Source: G963720515 sp963720515 (GTDB lineage Bacteria; Actinomycetota; Thermoleophilia; Gaiellales; Gaiellaceae). From it: a DNA stretch of 64,000 nucleotides. The stretch's first letter is position 1. Each line of letters begins with the position of its first letter. The position numbers and the translations under genes are program-made. This document shows positions 26,023 to 36,040 of this stretch, one piece after another. The stretch lies in assembly GCA_963720515.1 (NCBI GenBank), contig OY970397.1, forward strand, positions 682,001-746,000, in the 5' to 3' direction. Under the pieces are notes generated by a model. The model was given only the letters and a program-made list of their open reading frames with translations, had not been told where the DNA came from and made no database searches.

Positions 26023-26737
26023 GCGGATCGCGTGTCTCTTCGACGTCCACGGGAACCTTCCCGCGCTCGAGGCCGTCCTCGCGGAGCCCGACGTGGCCGG
26101 CGCCGACCTCGTTCTCTCGGGCGGCGACGCGGTGTCCGGCCCGTTCCCGCGCGAGACGGCCGACCTCCTCCGCGGCCTCGGCGACCGGCTCCTCGCGATC
26201 CGCGGGAACACGGAGCGCGACATCCTTGCGACGGAGGATTCGAAGACCGCCTGGCTCGCCGCGCAGCTCGGCGCCGACCACCTCGCGTGGATCGAGGCGC
26301 AGCCGCTCACGGCCGACCTCGGGAACGGCGTCCTCGCCTGCCACGGCACGCCGCGGTCCGACCTCGAGATCGTCACGCTCGTGACGCCGGACGAGCGGCT
26401 CGCCGAGATCCTCACGGGCGTCGACGCGAGGGTGGTGATCGGCGGGCACACGCACTCGCAGATGGACCGCGTCGTGGGCGGGATCCGGTGGGTCAACGCC
26501 GGCAGCGTCGGCATGCCGTACGAGCACGAGCAGGGCGCGTACTGGGCCCTCGTGGACGGCGGCGAGATCGAGCTGCGGCGCACGCCGTACGACGCCGAGG
26601 CGGCCGCCGAGCGGGTCCGCGCGACCACGTACCCCAGGTCGGACGAGTTCGCCGCCGAGTACGTCCTCACGATGTATGCGCCCGAAGAGACCGCGCCGTT
26701 CTTCGAGAACATGGCCGCGGAGCAGGACGCGGGCTGA
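26021..26737 (+). CDS. YfcE/YmdB-like metallophosphoesterase
   Basis: Encodes 238 residues with the calcineurin-like metal motifs in order: DVHGN (D8, H10), GGDAVSG, RGNTERD, CHGTP and GGHTHSQM. The two-metal site should hydrolyse phosphomonoesters or diesters; the substrate is unknown. It is the only plus-strand gene inside the dcw cluster, starting within the murD start codon and ending facing mraY. TAGGCT (26007-26012) lies 8 nt before ATG 26021, so the transcript is probably leaderless and the promoter lies inside murD. Confidence 0.9.
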   Translation: MRIACLFDVHGNLPALEAVLAEPDVAGADLVLSGGDAVSGPFPRETADLLRGLGDRLLAIRGNTERDILATEDSKTAWLAAQLGADHLAWIEAQPLTADLGNGVLACHGTPRSDLEIVTLVTPDERLAEILTGVDARVVIGGHTHSQMDRVVGGIRWVNAGSVGMPYEHEQGAYWALVDGGEIELRRTPYDAEAAAERVRATTYPRSDEFAAEYVLTMYAPEETAPFFENMAAEQDAG

Positions 26738-26742
26738 CACAC

Positions 26743-26815
26743 ACTCGGCACGGTCCCGTGACAGACACGTGACCACTTCGCCGATAGCATCGTGGCTGGT
26801 TGGGGGTGGGTTACG
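26743..26815 (-). repeat. repeat R1, extended copy
   Basis: The minus strand reads CCCACCCCCAACCAGCCACG, ATGCTATCG, CGAAGTGGT, CGTGTCTGTCACGG and CCGTGCC. It matches 45826-45905 over about 75 bp with few differences. It fills the gap between the convergent ends of the metallophosphoesterase and mraY, where it could also act as a terminator hairpin. Confidence 0.75.
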
Positions 26816-26847
26816 CGTTCGCGTCCGTCGAGACGCGGGGCGCAGCG

Positions 26848-27858
26848 CTACGACGCGAACTCGCTGAAGTAGCGGTAGTACAGGACGAAAGCGCAGGCGC
26901 AGAGGATCGCCGCCGTGATCCAGAAACGCACCATGATGCGCGTCTCGGACCAAGCCTTCATCTCGAAGTGATGGTGGAGCGGGGCCATGAGGAACACCCG
27001 CCGGCCGAAGCGCTTGAACGCGACCACCTGGATGATCACCGAGAGCGCCTCGATTACGAAGATCCCGCCGATCAGGAGGAGCAGCGCCTCGGTCTTGGTC
27101 ATGATCGCGAACGCCGCGAGCGCGCCGCCGAGTCCCATCGACCCGGTGTCGCCCATGAAGACCTGCGCGGGGAAGGCGTTGTACCAGAGGAATCCGATCG
27201 AGGCCCCGACGAGGCTCGCGCCGAGGATCGCGAGGTCGAGCTCCTCCGGATCCGGCGTCCGGTCGCGCACGCTGACGAGGTAGGCGAGAACGCCCATCGC
27301 CGTGTACGTGAAGATCGAGATCGTCGACGTGCCGGCGGCGAGCCCGTCGAGGCCGTCGGTCAGGTTCACCGCGTTCGACGCACCGGCGATGATCAGGAAG
27401 AGCAGCGGGTACCACGCCCAGCCGAGCGGGATGTCCACGTTCACGAGCGGCACGTACACGCTCGTCTTGAAGTCCGCGTCGTTGACGACGATTGCGACGA
27501 CGACAGTGATGACCCCGAGCAGCAGGAGCTTCCAGCGGCCCGCGAGCCCGAGCGAGCGCCGGTGCGTGAGCTTCGTCCAGTCGTCCACGAACCCGATCGC
27601 CGCGCAGCCGAGCGTCACGAAGAACGCCGTGAGCGCAGGCAGCGTCCGCTGCGTGAAGAGCAGGAACGGGATGGTCATCGCGATCATGATCAGGAGGCCG
27701 CCCATCGTGGGCGTGCCCTGCTTGGCGACGTGGCCCGCGGGCCCCTCCTCGCGGATGTGCTGGCCGAGCTCGTTCCGGCGGAGGAAGTCGATGAACTTCG
27801 GGCCGGCGGCGATGGCGATGACCATGCCGATGATGCCGGAGAGGAGAACCTTTTCCAT
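26848..27858 (-). CDS. mraY: phospho-N-acetylmuramoyl-pentapeptide transferase
   Basis: Encodes 336 residues with about ten membrane segments. KQGTPTMGG near the N-terminus, GFVDDWTK (paired Asp), NAVNLTDGLDGLA, GDTGSMGLGG and APLHHHFE are all MraY signatures. It links phospho-MurNAc-pentapeptide to undecaprenyl phosphate to give lipid I. It lies 11 bp downstream of murF. The next cluster gene, murD, is separated by the inserted phosphoesterase. Confidence 0.98.
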   Translation of the reverse strand: MEKVLLSGIIGMVIAIAAGPKFIDFLRRNELGQHIREEGPAGHVAKQGTPTMGGLLIMIAMTIPFLLFTQRTLPALTAFFVTLGCAAIGFVDDWTKLTHRRSLGLAGRWKLLLLGVITVVVAIVVNDADFKTSVYVPLVNVDIPLGWAWYPLLFLIIAGASNAVNLTDGLDGLAAGTSTISIFTYTAMGVLAYLVSVRDRTPDPEELDLAILGASLVGASIGFLWYNAFPAQVFMGDTGSMGLGGALAAFAIMTKTEALLLLIGGIFVIEALSVIIQVVAFKRFGRRVFLMAPLHHHFEMKAWSETRIMVRFWITAAILCACAFVLYYRYFSEFAS

Positions 27859-27869
27859 GTCGCGGCCGG

Positions 27870-29179
27870 CTAGCTCGCGGGAGCTTCGGCGACGGCGAGC
27901 GCATCCGCGAGGGTCTCGAGCCCCATCGCGCGCGAGCCCTTGACGAGGACGCAGTCCCCTGGCCGGAGGAGCGGCGTCAAAGCGGCCAGGCCGCCCTCGA
28001 CCGTCTGCGCGCAGCGCGTCTCGGGGATGCCGCGGGCGCCCGCGAGGTACTCGCGCGCGAGCGGGCCGACGGCGACGAGCACCTGCACCCCGGTCCGTGC
28101 CGCAGCCGCGCCGACCTCGCGGTGGTAGACGGCGGCGCCCGCGCCGAGCTCGGCCATGTCGCCGAGCACCGCGACGGTGCGGCGACCCTCCGCGCGCTCG
28201 GCCAGGTGCTCGAGCGCGGCGGTCATGGAGACCGGGTTCGCGTTGTAGGCGTCGTTCACGAGCAGCCCACCGCCCGGGAGCGGCGTCTCCTCCCCACGCC
28301 AGCGCGACAGGCGGATATCCGGCGCCCCCCGTCCGGCCTCGGCGAGCGGAAGCCCCAGCGCGCGGTACGCGGCGAGCGCCGCGAGCGCGTTCTCGGCGTT
28401 GTAGCGCGAGGTGAACGGCAGCTCGAGCGCGATTCGCTCGCCGAAGGCGTCGACCTCCACCTCGCAGCGCTCGCCGCGGGGCGTGAAGGATGCGAGCTGC
28501 ACGTCGCCCTCGGGGCCGAATCGGATCACATCGATGTCCTCGCGTCCGAGGTACGGCTCGAGCACCCGATCTCCTGCGGGGACGACCGCCGTCCCGCCGG
28601 GCGGAAGCGAGTCCACGATCTCCGCCTTCGCCTGCGCGACGCGCTCGACCGTACCGAGCAGCTCGAGGTGGACCGGCCCGATCTTCGTGATGACGCCCAC
28701 GTCCGGGCGCGCAACCGCGCAGAGCTCGGCGATCTGGCCGAGGCCGCGCATGCCCATCTCGACGATGCAGACCTCCGTGTCCGGCTCGAGCCGCCCGAGC
28801 GTCAGCGGCAGGCCGACCTCGTTGTTCTGGCTCCCCTCGGCGGCGACGGTGCGGCGGTGCGGGCGGACGAGCGCGGCCAGGATGTCCTTGGTCGAGGTCT
28901 TCGCGACCGCGCCGGTGATGCCGACGACGCGGGCGTCGCTCCGCGCGCGGACCGCGCCCGCGATCGCCGCCAGCGCGGCGAAGGCATCGTCCGGGACGAG
29001 CGCGGCCGCGACACCCGTGCCGAGGGCGTCATCGATGTAGTCCGCCCCGCGCCCGACCGCGACGAAGAGGTCGCCGGGCCCGGCGGTGCGCGAGTCGGTC
29101 GAGAGGCCGGTCGCCTCGGTCGCGCCCGGCGCCCGCACAAGCCGGCCGAGCGGCTCGACCTCCTCGAGCGGAAGCGCGA

Positions 29180-29183
<4 letters not shown>
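27870..29183 (-). CDS. murF: UDP-MurNAc-tripeptide--D-Ala-D-Ala ligase
   Basis: Encodes 437 residues. GITGAVAKTSTKDIL is the ATP-binding loop (note GAVAKTST in place of the usual GSxGKTxT), NNEVGLPLTL and NDAYNANPVSM are family signatures. It adds D-Ala-D-Ala to complete the UDP-MurNAc-pentapeptide. It overlaps murE by 4 bp. The Gly-to-Ala change before the P-loop Lys deserves a check but does not remove the Lys-Thr pair. Confidence 0.95.
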
Positions 29184-30643
<1,460 letters not shown>

Positions 30644-30715
30644 GGGTCGATTCTATCGGAGCCCACCCGCTGCCCCGCCGGTCCTACTCCGCGAAAAGTG
30701 CCTGATTTGCTCGTG

Positions 30716-30755
30716 TTTTGTGTCACGTCGGGCACAGACACGGCACACGATCGCC
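30716..30755 (-). repeat. repeat R1, partial copy upstream of murE
   Basis: The minus strand reads GTGCCGTGTCTGTGCCC followed by GACGTGACAC, matching the R1 core. It lies in the 226-bp gap between ftsI and murE. The rest of that gap shows the murE -10-like box at 30650-30655 and no gene. Confidence 0.55.
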
Positions 30756-30869
30756 GCTAGGCTTCGCAGCGGGACATCGCCTCGAGGCCCTCCCCAGGGG
30801 TGGTGTGGGGATCGAGACTCGGCCCGTCCGGACGTGGGCCCGCGAAACGCAGACGAAGAGGGGCAGGCG

Positions 30870-32561
30870 CTACTGCGCGCCCGAGGCGAGCTCGGCGGGC
30901 TTGTCCGGCGGCACCTGCAGGTACTGGAGCGCGAACTGCGTGATCTCCTTGAACGCCGGCGCAGCCACGACGCCGCCCCAGATCGTGCTCGGCTCGTCCA
31001 CGGTCACGAGCACGACGACGCGCGGGTGGCGCGCCGGCGCGAACCCGACGAACGACCCGACGTAGCGCGACGTCGAGTAGCCGCCGTGCACAGGGTCGGC
31101 CTTGGCCGCGGTGCCGGTCTTTCCCGCGACGACGTATCCGGGAATCTGCGCCTCGACGCCTGTGCCCTCCCCGACGACGAGCCGGAGCATCCGGTTCAGC
31201 TGCGCCGCGGTCTGCGCGGACATGATCCGCGTCTCCTTGGGCGGCTGCGCGGCCCCATCGCCGACGCGCTCGACGAGATGCGGCTGCACCGCTACGCCGC
31301 CGTTCGCGACGGTCGCATAGGCGCGCGCCATCTGGAGCGGGGTCACGGCGATGCCCTGGCCGATCGGCACGTTCCCGATCGTCGAGCCCGACCACTTGTC
31401 GGGCGGCAGGACGATCCCGCCGCTCTCGCCCGGGTACTCGACGCCCGTCGGGTGGCCGAAGCCGAACTTGTCGATCCACTGCGCGAGCCGCAGCCGGCCG
31501 AGGCCGAGCGCGACCGTGATCGTCCCGACGTTCGACGAGCGCGTGAGGATCTGCTGCACCGACATCGTCTCGGTGCCGCGCGGCTCGGCGTCGTGGATCG
31601 TCCGGTCGGACACCTGGATCGAGTACGGGAGCGTGAAGCGCGTCTGCGGCGTCACCATGCCTGTCTCGAGCGCCCCGGTCATCGTGACCACCTTGAACGT
31701 CGAGCCCGGCTCGTACGTGTCGGTCACCACGCGGTTTCGCTGCCGGTCCTTCGGCACGGCCGGGAACCGGTTCGCGTCGAAGCCCGGTTCGACGGCCAGC
31801 GCGAGGATGCCTCCCGTCCGCGGGTCGAGCACGAGGCCGGTGACCGCTTTCGCGTTCCAACGCGCCCGCGTCTCGGCGAGGATCTGCTCCACCTTCCGCT
31901 GGATCGTGTTGTCGATCGTGAGCCGGATGTCTCGCCCGTTCTCGGGTCTCGTCTGGCTCGCCGTCGAGAGGACGTGGCCGAGCGGGTCGCGGATGATCGT
32001 CTTGGTCCCGTCGCGCCCGGCGAGCGTCTTGTCGAGCGAGAGCTCCAGCCCGGCGAGACCATGGTTGTCCACGCCCGCGTAGCCGACCACCTCGGACCCG
32101 ACGCTCCGGAGCGGATACGTGCGCTGCTCCTCCGGATAGAAACCCAGGCCCACGAGGTCCTTCTGCTCGAGCGCGGCCGCCTTGTCCGGGTCGGCCTTGC
32201 GCGCAAGGTAGACGAACCCGTGCGAGCGGTCGGAGAGGAGCGGCAGGAGCTTCCCCGGCTCGATTCCGAGCGCGTGCCCGGCCGCGATCGCGACCGCGCG
32301 CGGGTCATGGATCTGCTTCGGGTTCGCGTACACGGTGACGGCCCGCTCGCCGATCGCGAGCTCGACGCCGGTCCGGTCGAAGATCGTGCCGCGGGTAGCG
32401 GGGAGCGCGATCGTCTCGCGATGCTGGTTCGCCGCGAGCCGGTCGAGCGACCCGGCGCGGACGGCCTGGAGCCACCCCGCGCGCCCGAGCACGCAGGCGA
32501 ACGCGATCGCGAAGACCGCCACTAGGAGGCGGACGCGCCGGTTGACGCGCCGCGAGTTCAC
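30870..32561 (-). CDS. ftsI: septal penicillin-binding protein FtsI (PBP2/PBP3 class B)
   Basis: Encodes 563 residues. One N-terminal membrane segment (about 10-30) is followed by the dimerisation domain and the transpeptidase domain. The active-site triad motifs are STFK (Ser287-Lys290), SSN (342-344) and KTGT (481-484). RGTIFDRTGVELA is the class B signature. It crosslinks septal peptidoglycan with FtsW. It overlaps ftsL by 4 bp. Confidence 0.96.
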   Translation of the reverse strand: MNSRRVNRRVRLLVAVFAIAFACVLGRAGWLQAVRAGSLDRLAANQHRETIALPATRGTIFDRTGVELAIGERAVTVYANPKQIHDPRAVAIAAGHALGIEPGKLLPLLSDRSHGFVYLARKADPDKAAALEQKDLVGLGFYPEEQRTYPLRSVGSEVVGYAGVDNHGLAGLELSLDKTLAGRDGTKTIIRDPLGHVLSTASQTRPENGRDIRLTIDNTIQRKVEQILAETRARWNAKAVTGLVLDPRTGGILALAVEPGFDANRFPAVPKDRQRNRVVTDTYEPGSTFKVVTMTGALETGMVTPQTRFTLPYSIQVSDRTIHDAEPRGTETMSVQQILTRSSNVGTITVALGLGRLRLAQWIDKFGFGHPTGVEYPGESGGIVLPPDKWSGSTIGNVPIGQGIAVTPLQMARAYATVANGGVAVQPHLVERVGDGAAQPPKETRIMSAQTAAQLNRMLRLVVGEGTGVEAQIPGYVVAGKTGTAAKADPVHGGYSTSRYVGSFVGFAPARHPRVVVLVTVDEPSTIWGGVVAAPAFKEITQFALQYLQVPPDKPAELASGAQ

Positions 32562-32941
32562 CGACCGCCGCGCCGGACGCGGACGTAGGCCGGATCGGTC
32601 GCCGGCAGGAGGCCGAGCGTGGCCTTCCCGGCCGCCTCGACCCTCGCTGCCGCGGCGAGGCTCGAGAGCTCGGAGGCGGTTTGGGCGTTGGCTGCCGCAA
32701 GCTTGTCGCGCTGCTCCTCGAGCCGCTGCGACTCGAGGTTGAGCCTGAGCGCGGCGACGTTCACAGCGACGATGCCGGCGAGGAGGACGGCGACGAGCAG
32801 GATCCAGACGACGCCGCCGGCGATGCGCGGCCGCGCGGCTCGGCGGGTCCGTCGGTCCGGCGCACGGCGCGCAGGCGCAGACGGACGCGGCTTCGGCGCC
32901 GCACGCCGGGGCCGTGCGGGTGCGGGCGCCGCGGCGGCCAC
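32558..32941 (-). CDS. ftsL: FtsL-like divisome protein
   Basis: Encodes 127 residues: a 40-residue Pro/Arg/Ala-rich cytoplasmic head, one membrane segment (about 45-65, GGVVWILLVAVLLAGIVAV) and an extracellular coiled coil with LNLESQRLEEQRDKLAAANA. Sequence is poorly conserved in this family, so the call rests on topology and position between rsmH and ftsI. GTG 32941 has GGAGGA four nt upstream and overlaps the rsmH stop (TAGTG). Confidence 0.85.
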   Translation of the reverse strand: MAAAAPAPARPRRAAPKPRPSAPARRAPDRRTRRAARPRIAGGVVWILLVAVLLAGIVAVNVAALRLNLESQRLEEQRDKLAAANAQTASELSSLAAAARVEAAGKATLGLLPATDPAYVRVRRGGR

Positions 32942-33906
32942 TAGTCCTCCTGTGTCCTCACCGCGGCGCGGAGCCGCGCGGACGCGGCGCGCGCGTTGTC
33001 CGCCACCTCGGCGGGCGACGGGCGAAGCGCCTTGCGGGTGAGCAGGCGGAGCGCGGGGTCCTTGCCGCATCCGCAGATCGGCAGGTCGGGCGGGCAGATG
33101 CAGCCCTTCGCCTCCGCGGCGAAGAACCGCTTCACGATCCGGTCCTCGAGCGAGTGGAAGCTGATGACGGCGATGCGCCCGCCGGGGCGCAGCACGTCGA
33201 GCGCCTCGGGGAGTCCGCGCTCGAGCGCGCCGAGCTCGTCGTTGACGGCGATCCGGAGCGCCTGGAACACGCGCTTCGCCGGGTGCCCGTCGCCGAAGCG
33301 CCGCGGCGCGGGGATCGCGGAGCGGATCGTCTCGACCAGCTCGCCGGTGCGCTCGAACGGATGCTCCGTGCGCCGGCGGACTATGGCGCGCGCGATCGGG
33401 CGCGAGAAGCGCTCCTCGCCGTAGCGGCGGAAGATGTCGGCGAGCTCGCGCTCGTCGTCCTCGTTCACGAGGTCGCGCGCGGAGCGGGGCTCGGACGGGT
33501 CCATGCGCATGTCGAGCGGTGCGTCGGCGGCGTAGGAGAACCCGCGCTCCGGCCGGTCGATCTGCATGCTCGAGACGCCGAGGTCGAGGAGGATCGCGTC
33601 GGCGCGCACGCCGTTCTGCGCGAGCTGGCCGAGGACGACGGAGAAGTCGCCGCGGAGCAGCCGCGCCTGGACGCCAGCGTTCCGTGCGAAGCGGTCGAAG
33701 AGCGGGCGCACCTCCGGATCGCGGTCGACGGCGATGAAGCGGCCCTTGCCCCCGAGGTCGGCGGCGAGCAGGGCTGCGTGCCCGCCCGCGCCGAAGGTCG
33801 CGTCGATGACGGTCTCCCCCGGCTGCACGGCGAGGAGCTCGCGCACCTCGTCGGCGAGGACCGGGACGTGCTCAGCTCTGGCTGCGTGCGAGGCGTTCTG
33901 CAACAA
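32941..33906 (-). CDS. rsmH: 16S rRNA (cytosine-1402-N4)-methyltransferase
   Basis: Encodes 321 residues. VIDATFGAGGHAALL is the SAM motif, ILLDLGVSSMQID and ISFHSLEDRIVKRFF are RsmH signatures, and CICPPDLPICGCG is the usual cysteine-rich segment. It methylates C1402 in the ribosomal P site. The start is TTG (33906 or 33903), overlapping mraZ by 35 bp; no ATG or GTG fits. N-terminal HVPVLADEV confirms the start region. Confidence 0.96.
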   Translation of the reverse strand: MLQNASHAARAEHVPVLADEVRELLAVQPGETVIDATFGAGGHAALLAADLGGKGRFIAVDRDPEVRPLFDRFARNAGVQARLLRGDFSVVLGQLAQNGVRADAILLDLGVSSMQIDRPERGFSYAADAPLDMRMDPSEPRSARDLVNEDDERELADIFRRYGEERFSRPIARAIVRRRTEHPFERTGELVETIRSAIPAPRRFGDGHPAKRVFQALRIAVNDELGALERGLPEALDVLRPGGRIAVISFHSLEDRIVKRFFAAEAKGCICPPDLPICGCGKDPALRLLTRKALRPSPAEVADNARAASARLRAAVRTQED

Positions 33907-34306
33907 GGTCCGCGCTCCCCTCTACGTCGTCGAGTTCCTTGCGCCAGGCGTCCGGATCCCAGAGCTCGAGGTGGTCGCGGACGCCCGCGACGACCACCCC
34001 GCGTTCGAGGCGTGCGTGCTGGAGGAGACCGGCCGGCAGCGAGACCCGGCCCTGCTTGTCCAGCTCGGTCTCGGTCGCGCCGGCGAACAGGTACCGCCCC
34101 ATCTGGCGCGCCTCGCGGCTGAACGGGTTGAGGCCCGCGAGCTGCTCGTCGACGAACTGGGTCCAACCGTCCGGCGGGTACACGGCGAGGCATTTGTCGA
34201 TGCCGCGCGCGATGACGACGCCCTTCGCAAAGGACTGCCGGAACCGAGCCGGAAGGGTGACGCGATTCTTGTCGTCGAGGCTGTGTTCGAATTCACCGAG
34301 GAGCAT
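33872..34306 (-). CDS. mraZ: transcriptional regulator MraZ
   Basis: Encodes 144 residues with two AbrB-like SpoVT repeats: the first from MLLGEFEHSLDDKNRVTLPA and the second from TELDKQGRVSLPAGL. MraZ binds direct repeats upstream of its own gene and represses the dcw operon. ATG 34306 was chosen because the homologous region starts there and AGGA lies 10 nt upstream. Four 10-bp repeats of the expected operator stand at 34327-34361. Confidence 0.96.
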   Translation of the reverse strand: MLLGEFEHSLDDKNRVTLPARFRQSFAKGVVIARGIDKCLAVYPPDGWTQFVDEQLAGLNPFSREARQMGRYLFAGATETELDKQGRVSLPAGLLQHARLERGVVVAGVRDHLELWDPDAWRKELDDVEGSADLVAERLARSQS

Positions 34307-34326
34307 TCGGGCGGTGTCCTCCTCAT

Positions 34327-34361
34327 TCCACTGCGCCCCACTGTACCCCACCTTCCCCCAC
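34327..34361 (-). promoter_or_regulatory. MraZ operator: four direct repeats
   Basis: On the minus strand GTGGG, GTGGG, GTGGG and GTGGA occur with exact 5-bp spacers, a 10-bp period, ending 20 bp before the mraZ ATG. MraZ is known to bind TGGG-type repeats with this period upstream of mraZ in other bacteria. The array would let an MraZ ring contact one face of the helix. A GCATAGT -10-like box abuts the distal repeat. Confidence 0.85.
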
Positions 34362-34383
34362 TATGCAACCGCGGCGACCCACG

Positions 34384-34440
34384 CTGTGTTGGCACGGACT
34401 CGGCACACGTCGTGACAGACACGCGCGGATCTCCCCGATA
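34384..34440 (-). repeat. repeat R1 copy upstream of mraZ
   Basis: The minus strand reads TATCGGGGAGATCCGCG, CGTGTCTGTCACGACG and TGTGCCGAGTCCGTGCC, matching the R1 core and its TATCG flank in the copies at 26743 and 45826. It lies just beyond the MraZ operator, in the 232-bp gap before the small membrane gene. The rest of the gap shows no gene. Confidence 0.65.
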
Positions 34441-34538
34441 CGCTGAGGCCCTCCAACACACGCGCGACCGATCCGGCGCCCGGGCGACCTCAGCCGGCAC
34501 ACGCGCGAAGAGAAGGATCGAAGGGGACGCGTGCGCGT

Positions 34539-34706
34539 CTAGCTCGGCCGCTTCGGCTTGATCGCGAACCACACGATCACGAGCACGATGAAGCCAAGGC
34601 CGATCAGACCGGGGTTCTCCGTGGTGATTGCGATCACCACGATCGCGACCTGGAACACGAGCACCGCAACGACGCCCGCGATCGCCAGTGCCTTGCGCCG
34701 CGTCAC
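34539..34706 (-). CDS. 55-residue two-helix membrane protein
   Basis: A short gene with GTG 34706 overlapping the sugar-kinase stop (GTGA). After the basic start VTRRKALA come a hydrophobic segment to about residue 27, the turn TTENPG, and a second hydrophobic segment IGLGFIVLVIVWFAI, then a basic tail KPKRPS. Coupled translation, a hairpin membrane topology and a charged tail support a real protein. I do not recognise a family; a role tied to the kinase is inference. Confidence 0.6.
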   Translation of the reverse strand: MTRRKALAIAGVVAVLVFQVAIVVIAITTENPGLIGLGFIVLVIVWFAIKPKRPS

Positions 34707-35515
34707 GCCCGCGACCCCCCGCCGTACGCGCCGCGGCGGGTCATCGCCTCGGCCGCACGTCGCGCCCCGAGCTCGGCCGCCTCGTGCGGATCGAGTCCCT
34801 CCGCAAGCCCGAAGGTGAGCCCCGCCGCAAAGCAGTCGCCCGCGCCGTAGGCATCGGCCTTCGGCCCGGGAAGCGGCGCAGGCACCCATCGACCGCCCGG
34901 TTCGAGCGCGCCGCCCTTCCGGCCCTCCGTCCGTGCGATGACCCGCGGCGGCGGGTCGAGATCCCCGTCCGAGTACCGCTCGGCGGGATCCGACGCGCTC
35001 GCCACGAGCGCGTCCAGCTCCACCCCGGCCTCGGCAAGGGTCGGAAGCTCGCGCGCCGTCGCCACGAGTACCCGCGCCGCGCGGGCCGCGCGGAGCGCAT
35101 CGACGTCGCCGCCCGTGAAGTACACCCCGTCGAACTCGGCCAGCGACTCCCAGGCAAGCGGCTCGGCGCGCTGAGGTCGCAGCTTGTCGCCGAGGATCGT
35201 GATCGTCCGCTCGCCATCGGCATCCAGGTAGCAGAACCCGCGGCGCTGGGGCTCGTGCTCGCGCCATGCCGCCTCCACGTGCACCCCGTGCGACTCGAGC
35301 TCGCCGGCCGAGCGCCGCCCCAGCTCGTCGTCGCCGAGCGCAGTGAAGAGCGCGGACGAGCCGGCGAGGCGCGCAAGATCGACCGCCGCGCCGGCCCCGC
35401 CGCCGGCCGCCTCGCCCCACCACTCCTCGGCAACGACGATGTCGCCCGGCGCCGGCACGCGCTCGACCGCGACGAACTCGATCCATTCGACATGTCCGAC
35501 GACGCCGACCTTCAC
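34703..35515 (-). CDS. PfkB-family carbohydrate kinase
   Basis: Encodes 270 residues of the ribokinase fold. The C-terminal signature DAYGAGDCFAAGLTFGLA contains the catalytic Asp and the anion hole; the N-terminal GGGAGAAVDLARLAG fits the substrate side. It phosphorylates a sugar or nucleoside; the specificity is not clear. It is divergent from the ECF sigma gene, 42 bp away, and coupled to a small membrane protein downstream. Confidence 0.9.
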   Translation of the reverse strand: MKVGVVGHVEWIEFVAVERVPAPGDIVVAEEWWGEAAGGGAGAAVDLARLAGSSALFTALGDDELGRRSAGELESHGVHVEAAWREHEPQRRGFCYLDADGERTITILGDKLRPQRAEPLAWESLAEFDGVYFTGGDVDALRAARAARVLVATARELPTLAEAGVELDALVASASDPAERYSDGDLDPPPRVIARTEGRKGGALEPGGRWVPAPLPGPKADAYGAGDCFAAGLTFGLAEGLDPHEAAELGARRAAEAMTRRGAYGGGSRA

Positions 35516-35557
35516 GGCGGCATCCTCACACGAGCACGACCCGGCCCGTTACAGAGG

Positions 35558-36040
35558 ATGATGCCAACCATGACGACCGCCCCTCCGGGCCCACCGCCGT
35601 TCGAGCGCTTCTACGAGGAACACCGGGACGAGATCTACCGGTACCTCGTCCGCATGCTCGGCCGGCAGGCCGCCGAGGATGCCTTCCAGGAGACGTTCCT
35701 GAAGGCGCTCCGCGCCTACGCGAACCTGCGGCACGCACAGCACCTACGGGCCTGGGCGTTCACGATCGCGACCCGCGTCGCGGTCGACGAACGGCGGCGC
35801 GCGCGGCCGGAGCCGCTCGGCGAGCACGAGCTGCCGAGCCTCGACTCCGAGCCCGCCTACGCCGAGCTCGACCATCTGACGGGTGAGCTCCCGCGCACGG
35901 AGCGCGCCGCGGTCGTCCTCCGGTACGGCTACGACCTCGCCTACGCCGACATCGCAGCGGCGCTCGGCTCCTCCGAGGAGGCCGCACGCCAGGCCGCCTC
36001 GACGGGCGTGCGCCGGCTGCGCAGAAAGGGGATCGCATGA
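35558..36040 (+). CDS. ECF-type sigma factor
   Basis: Encodes 160 residues. Region 2 spans about 18-80 (YEEHRDEIYRYLVRMLG ... DAFQETFLKALRAY) and region 4 about 105-155 (LPRTERAAVVLRYGYDLAYADIAAALG), with a helix-turn-helix. It should direct RNA polymerase to a small regulon. ATG at 35558, 35561 or 35570 are all possible. The next gene overlaps by ATGA and is a DNA-repair methyltransferase, not an anti-sigma factor. Confidence 0.9.
   Translation: MMPTMTTAPPGPPPFERFYEEHRDEIYRYLVRMLGRQAAEDAFQETFLKALRAYANLRHAQHLRAWAFTIATRVAVDERRRARPEPLGEHELPSLDSEPAYAELDHLTGELPRTERAAVVLRYGYDLAYADIAAALGSSEEAARQAASTGVRRLRRKGIA

Noticed and set aside
23534..27904. Very long minus-strand open frame of over 1,400 codons
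   Set aside because: It runs through mraY and murD in the wrong phase; only its last part is ftsW. Long shadow frames are expected at this GC content.
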